Shown here piece after piece: positions 60,220 through 64,000 of a stretch of 64,000 nt of DNA; position 1 is the stretch's first letter, and each line of letters begins with the position of its first letter. The position numbers and the translations under genes were made by a program. Origin of the DNA: Shewanella denitrificans OS217 (GTDB taxonomy: Bacteria; Pseudomonadota; Gammaproteobacteria; Enterobacterales; Shewanellaceae); contig NC_007954.1 of assembly GCF_000013765.1 (NCBI RefSeq), positions 2,356,001-2,420,000 on the forward strand, written 5' to 3'. The notes under the pieces were generated by a model. The model searched no databases, was not told the DNA's origin, and saw only the letters and a program-made list of their open reading frames with translations.

Positions 60220-60378
60220 GAGCTTGCTCCATCGGTTGTGAATGTCGCGCTGAAATTAATATACCACGGTTATCTTGGCTCATTTTTAATCAGCCAACAA
60301 GCGCAATCCCTAATACCCCATAAAAAAGGGAGCAATGAGCTCCCCTTAAATAGGCATGTATTGAGCATGAACAACTCA

Positions 60379-61077
60379 TCAACTAATCAAAGCTGCAACC
60401 GCCCCTATAATACCGCCAAACACTCCGCCCCAAACCACAAGCCAGCCTAGGTGAGTCTTGATCATTTCTTCGATGATGTCTTTCACCATCTCTGGGGTCA
60501 GTTCATCGAGGCGCTGCTCGACAATGTCGGCAACCTTGAGTCGCATATCGGCCATGACTTTAGGTTGTTCTAATTCGTTGATTAAAATCCTGTTGAATTC
60601 CTCACTTTGGGATAACTCAACCAAAGACAATTTAATTTTTTCTATGAAGGGCTCTTTCAGTGGCAAGAGTGCATCAGTGCCGCCAAACATGGCTAACATA
60701 CCGCCTAAAGATGATTGAGCCACAGTGCTAATAAGCGCATCGAATGCCGGCGCTAAGTCCACCTTTTCAATCACAGGGGTGAGATCTATGGCCTGAGAGC
60801 TTTTGTTGGTTAAGAATCTGTCAATATTTTCTTGGGTAAAAAACTGACTCATCATCAAGTGTTTAATGCCTGCCTTAAACTCTTCAAATCTCAACGGCAC
60901 CACACCTGAACCATAAAGCCCTGGGACTTTATTAAATAGCATATGCACGGCTAACCAATTGGTCACTGCACCCGACAAGGCAAATAAGCCTATGGTCAAT
61001 ACTAAGGGGGACTGACCGAGATAACCGCCCAGCACCAAGGCGGCTGCCAAAAAGTTGGTGATAACACTCTTATTCAC
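60379..61077 (-). CDS. DUF445 membrane protein
   Basis: A 232-residue member of the DUF445 group. Two hydrophobic segments at the N-terminus (about 8–25 and 30–48, with GAVTNWLAVHMLFNK) and one at the C-terminus (LGWLVVWGGVFGGIIGAVAALI) enclose a helical cytoplasmic or periplasmic region. ALTNWLAV-type motifs and VPLRFEEFKAGI are typical. Function is unknown. It starts with GTG 61077, supported by GAGGA seven bases upstream. Confidence 0.87.
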   Translation of the reverse strand: MNKSVITNFLAAALVLGGYLGQSPLVLTIGLFALSGAVTNWLAVHMLFNKVPGLYGSGVVPLRFEEFKAGIKHLMMSQFFTQENIDRFLTNKSSQAIDLTPVIEKVDLAPAFDALISTVAQSSLGGMLAMFGGTDALLPLKEPFIEKIKLSLVELSQSEEFNRILINELEQPKVMADMRLKVADIVEQRLDELTPEMVKDIIEEMIKTHLGWLVVWGGVFGGIIGAVAALIS

Positions 61078-61259
61078 TTCAATATCCTCACGGGTTAAAT
61101 GGGCCGCATCTTACCAATAGCAAGCATGCTTGGCTAGTGAGGTTATGGCACTCCTGTTCATTATTACCTTTGTTAACCAATAAAAGGAGTCACGGATAAT
61201 GCCATTAGGATCCGCTTAAATAAAAAACATATAACTCTATTGAAATTTAAAACAAAAAA

Positions 61260-61799
61260 CTACAGCGCCTGATGATACATGTACACAACTGAGCTTGATT
61301 TAAAAGCGCTGCCCACAGGTGATTTTTCTGTTGCATTGTCCTGGCGGTCCCCACAGGACTCGTCCGCTTGCTGCAGATTGCCGGTTAAGGTTTCTTGCTC
61401 AACGTCTTCTTGTTTAACTTTTTCTTGAACAGCTATGCCTTGCTCGACCAAGGTGCGTTTTATCAGCACGACATCGGCACTGTCAGCAAGTTCTTTAGCC
61501 TTAGCTATCAATCCTTTGGCTATACCTGTACCGCGGTACAATTCAACCACAAAGGCATCATCAAAATACCACACAGGCTTAAGTGAAACCGAAGAGTAAG
61601 AGGGATAAAGTTGTATAAACCCCAGTGCTTGCACCTCATGACGGGCGATAAAAATCATGGTATCCCCCTCACTTAAGCGTGCACTGACGAATTGGCGGCA
61701 CTTATGATTCTCTGATGGTTGACCTAAACTTTGTCTATAAAGATCGAACAAGCCTGTAAGCTGTTCCACATCCGCACCTGTCGCTAACCGTATTTGCAT
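61260..61799 (-). CDS. GNAT-family acetyltransferase with unusual C-terminal insertion
   Basis: A 179-residue GNAT protein. The acetyl-CoA-binding segment is YRGTGIAKGLIAKAKELA (R-x-x-G-x-G/A), preceded by beta-strands VWYFDDAFVVELY. In place of the usual short loop and final strands after DVVLIKRTL, there is a polar stretch of about 40 residues (Gln, Glu, Asp and Lys-rich) before the final VVYMYHQAL strand. That region may be an insertion into strand 6–7 or a decayed end. ATG 61799, preceded by AGGGATGG, is chosen over an upstream start. The substrate is unknown. Confidence 0.82.
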   Translation of the reverse strand: MQIRLATGADVEQLTGLFDLYRQSLGQPSENHKCRQFVSARLSEGDTMIFIARHEVQALGFIQLYPSYSSVSLKPVWYFDDAFVVELYRGTGIAKGLIAKAKELADSADVVLIKRTLVEQGIAVQEKVKQEDVEQETLTGNLQQADESCGDRQDNATEKSPVGSAFKSSSVVYMYHQAL

Positions 61800-62071
61800 A
61801 ATCCATCCCTGAAGCTTGTTTGAGTCATAAAGAGTCTTGCCGTCGACATACCCGCCCACTTAAGCCTATTTTACCTGACTTAAGTCTGCTTAAACAGACA
61901 ACTAACCAAGACTTAAGTACGCACATAGTAACTATTCATTAACAAAATGCAAAAATAATTCATCTATTTGAGGACCTTATGCGAAATTCGAGTAAAATAG
62001 CCGTCTTTTCAAGCGTCCAAGTTATGACGTCATTTATACTTTCATTAGTTTTTCTTTTTTAGGCCTTTATC

Positions 62072-64000
62072 ATGAATTCATCCCAGACCTCGCCCACTCG
62101 CCTTAAATGGCGTAACTCACGATTTGTGAAAGCCAGCATGCTGACTATTGTCAGTTACGCAGCCTTTGTGGCATTGTTAGGCTTAGCCTTACCCTTTTTT
62201 GCCCATGAACACTTACCCAAGTGGCTAAGCCAACAATTAGGCCGAGAAGTACAAATCGATGTCATCAAACTGGACCCCTTCGAGCTTTCAGTTGAAATCG
62301 CCGCCATTAAAATTAAAGAAGCCGATGGCAACACTGACTTTTTCAACTTGCAAAGCTTGTCCGCAGACTTTGCCTTTTGGGATAGCATAAAGCACGGCGG
62401 CTTAAGACTTAACAGCGTTGAGATAACTCAACCCTCGGTCTCAGTAGCACGTTACGCCAATGAAAAGTTAAATATCAGCGATATCGTACACAGGCTGCAA
62501 CAATTAACCGCAAATGATGCCACAAAGCCTAAGGACGCATCCCCTGCTAAGCCGCTAAGTTTTGCCATAGAAACGCTAGCACTGACCCAAGGTCACTTTA
62601 CCCTTGATGACATGAGCTCAGGCTTACAGCTCAATTATGCCGACATTACCATTCGCTTAGACAATGTGGATAGCCAGGGTTTGCTAGCCAAAACAACAAG
62701 CCCACAAGAGCAAGCTAATCTCTATGATATTCACCTAAAAGGCGATGCTAATAGCGAGTTTAAGACCAATGGCGCATTTCAACTTGTGCCCTTTAAGTTG
62801 CAAGGTGAGCTCAATGTCGATGCTCTGCCATTGGCGCAGTATTGGCACGCCGTTGATAAATTATTTAAGGTCAAGCTTGAACAAGGCCAGCTGAATGTGA
62901 AAGGCCACTATGCCCTTAGCCTTAGCAAGGACCCACAAGCTGCGCTAACATGGCGCGTTAAACAGGGTAAACTCAGCGTAAATCAGCTTCAAATCGATGA
63001 TAAACAGCAGAAAAAATCGATATTATCATTAAATGCTTTAGTGCTTGAAAATATCCGTGCATCCAGCCAAGAGCGCAAGTTGTCTATCGATAGCCTGCAA
63101 AGTCATTCGGGAGTCTTGGCCCTTGTCCATGGTAAAGACGGTATAGATTTAGTCGACTTATTTAGCCCTGTGAATGCTGAGGCAAAGGCAAATACGGCTA
63201 GAACTGAAACAGAAACAGAAACAGAAACAGAAACAGAAACTCAGGATGTTGCACTTCACACTAACAAAGCTAACTCGCTAGCGAAGGCTTGGACTGTCAG
63301 CCTAAAAAATACCCAGATAAAAAACTATCAGGTTAATTTAACCGAAATGTCAGCCAGCGAAACCCCAACCCAATGGCAGTTTAGTGATATTAAGCTGACC
63401 AATTCAGCTATAGATCCCTCGCTGAGTTTACCCCTTGATTATCAAGTGTCGATGACCATCAATGATGGCAGCATTTTTGAATCCACAGGCCAAATAAAGC
63501 TCGATGAACGCAGCCTAGACAGCCAAATTAACCTCTCTAACCTCAAATTAACCCGCTTACAAGCTTACGTGGCCCCCTTTATCGATCTCACTATTGAAGA
63601 TGGCACTTTAGGTGCCCAAGGTCAGCTTCAAGTCAATGCAGAGGCTGTAGTCAAGTTTCAAGGTAAGGCGCAAGTATCTTCTTTTGCCATTAAAGATAAC
63701 TTAGTCAATCAGCCACTGATGAATTGGCAAGCCATGGATGTCACAGGCATTAATTTTAATTCTGCTGATAACCACATAGCGATCGCCGACATTGGCTTCG
63801 ATGCCCTGTTTGCCAGACTGATTATCACCGAAGATCAACGCACCAATATCAGTGAACTGTTAATCACTCAACCGGCCGTTCCTCAATCCGCAGCGCCAAA
63901 GAAGCCAGTCAATGACACAGGTCCTGCTGTGGCTCAGATGAGCAAGGAAGGTGTGTTAGCGACCCTAGACAAGATTGAGTCCAGCATTGAAGCCAATAGC
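62072..64000 (+). CDS. DUF748 (AsmA/TamB-like) protein, 3' end beyond window
   Basis: An open frame of 643 codons runs off the window edge. An N-terminal transmembrane helix (about 22–45) is followed by a long periplasmic region of repeated beta-strands. LPKWLSQQLGREVQIDVIKLDPFELSVEIAAIKIKE is characteristic of DUF748 proteins, large AsmA-superfamily members suspected to bridge the envelope and move lipids. Two low-complexity segments occur, including an (Glu-Thr) repeat near residue 378. A possible promoter (TTGAGG, 19 bases, TAAAAT at 61993) lies upstream. The full length and C-terminal domains cannot be judged here. Confidence 0.88.
   Translation, partial: MNSSQTSPTRLKWRNSRFVKASMLTIVSYAAFVALLGLALPFFAHEHLPKWLSQQLGREVQIDVIKLDPFELSVEIAAIKIKEADGNTDFFNLQSLSADFAFWDSIKHGGLRLNSVEITQPSVSVARYANEKLNISDIVHRLQQLTANDATKPKDASPAKPLSFAIETLALTQGHFTLDDMSSGLQLNYADITIRLDNVDSQGLLAKTTSPQEQANLYDIHLKGDANSEFKTNGAFQLVPFKLQGELNVDALPLAQYWHAVDKLFKVKLEQGQLNVKGHYALSLSKDPQAALTWRVKQGKLSVNQLQIDDKQQKKSILSLNALVLENIRASSQERKLSIDSLQSHSGVLALVHGKDGIDLVDLFSPVNAEAKANTARTETETETETETETQDVALHTNKANSLAKAWTVSLKNTQIKNYQVNLTEMSASETPTQWQFSDIKLTNSAIDPSLSLPLDYQVSMTINDGSIFESTGQIKLDERSLDSQINLSNLKLTRLQAYVAPFIDLTIEDGTLGAQGQLQVNAEAVVKFQGKAQVSSFAIKDNLVNQPLMNWQAMDVTGINFNSADNHIAIADIGFDALFARLIITEDQRTNISELLITQPAVPQSAAPKKPVNDTGPAVAQMSKEGVLATLDKIESSIEANS
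63205..63240 (+). repeat. In-frame hexanucleotide microsatellite (Thr-Glu repeat)
   Basis: Five perfect AGAAAC units (63211–63240) preceded by TGAAAC encode alternating Glu and Thr inside the DUF748 protein. Gains or losses of units would keep the frame. Confidence 0.9.

Overview
The window reads as a stretch of chromosome from a marine gammaproteobacterium of the Alteromonadales, most probably a lower-GC Shewanella (inferred from protein content and gene order; no search was run). Supporting signs are EF-P with the rhamnosylation arginine next to its EarP glycosyltransferase, the gene order mltD–gloB–methyltransferase–rnhA–dnaQ and ppsA–ppsR–DAHP synthase shared with enteric relatives, a rhombosortase-like protease, a TIGR03503-type protein, and a TonB-receptor-based starch system.

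Layout. 1–5138: translation and nucleotide housekeeping (earP partial, efp, alaA, yfbR, a dGTPase-like gene). 5240–10711: an AT-rich minus-strand signalling operon (membrane histidine kinase, single-domain receiver, receiver-PAS-GGDEF-EAL protein). An exact 21-bp direct repeat brackets it: one copy is the last coding bases of the dGTPase-like gene, the other lies 5.9 kb downstream, so the segment looks inserted. 11165–15802: a PAS-GGDEF diguanylate cyclase, adhE behind a 37-bp palindrome, and an exported protein of unknown function. 16002–22784: starch locus A (GH97 alpha-glucosidase, GPH-type sugar transporter, GH15 glucoamylase lipoprotein). 22963–32719: glutaredoxin, MarR regulator, DUF1285, ydiJ, ppsA, ppsR, DAHP synthase and a VC2046-like protein. 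32865–33286: three identical tRNA-Tyr genes behind a clear sigma-70 promoter. 33592–46703: Cds1-like PLP enzyme, queE, queC, rhombosortase, TIGR03503 protein, dnaQ, rnhA, methyltransferase, gloB, mltD, a BsuPI-domain lipoprotein, an AsmA protein, an RraA-like protein and a small coiled-coil protein. 46929–58710: starch locus B (FucP-type transporter and cytoplasmic GH13 alpha-glucosidase on the minus strand; TonB-dependent receptor, flavin-dependent halogenase-like protein and two secreted GH13 amylases on the plus strand). 58770–64000: a broken GGDEF gene, small conserved proteins (DUF3224, DUF1289, VOC, DUF445, GNAT) and the start of a large DUF748 protein.

How they work together. The two starch loci form one pathway split by about 24 kb of housekeeping genes. 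The receptor imports maltodextrins, exported GH13, GH15 and GH97 enzymes cut them, two different MFS carriers move sugars inward, and a cytoplasmic GH13 enzyme finishes the job. Four near-identical palindromic sites built on TGMATACGTATGYA lie only upstream of these two loci, which points to a shared LacI-type regulator encoded outside the window. The halogenase-like gene inside locus B is the least explained part. No CRISPR array, insertion sequence, rRNA or prophage was seen.
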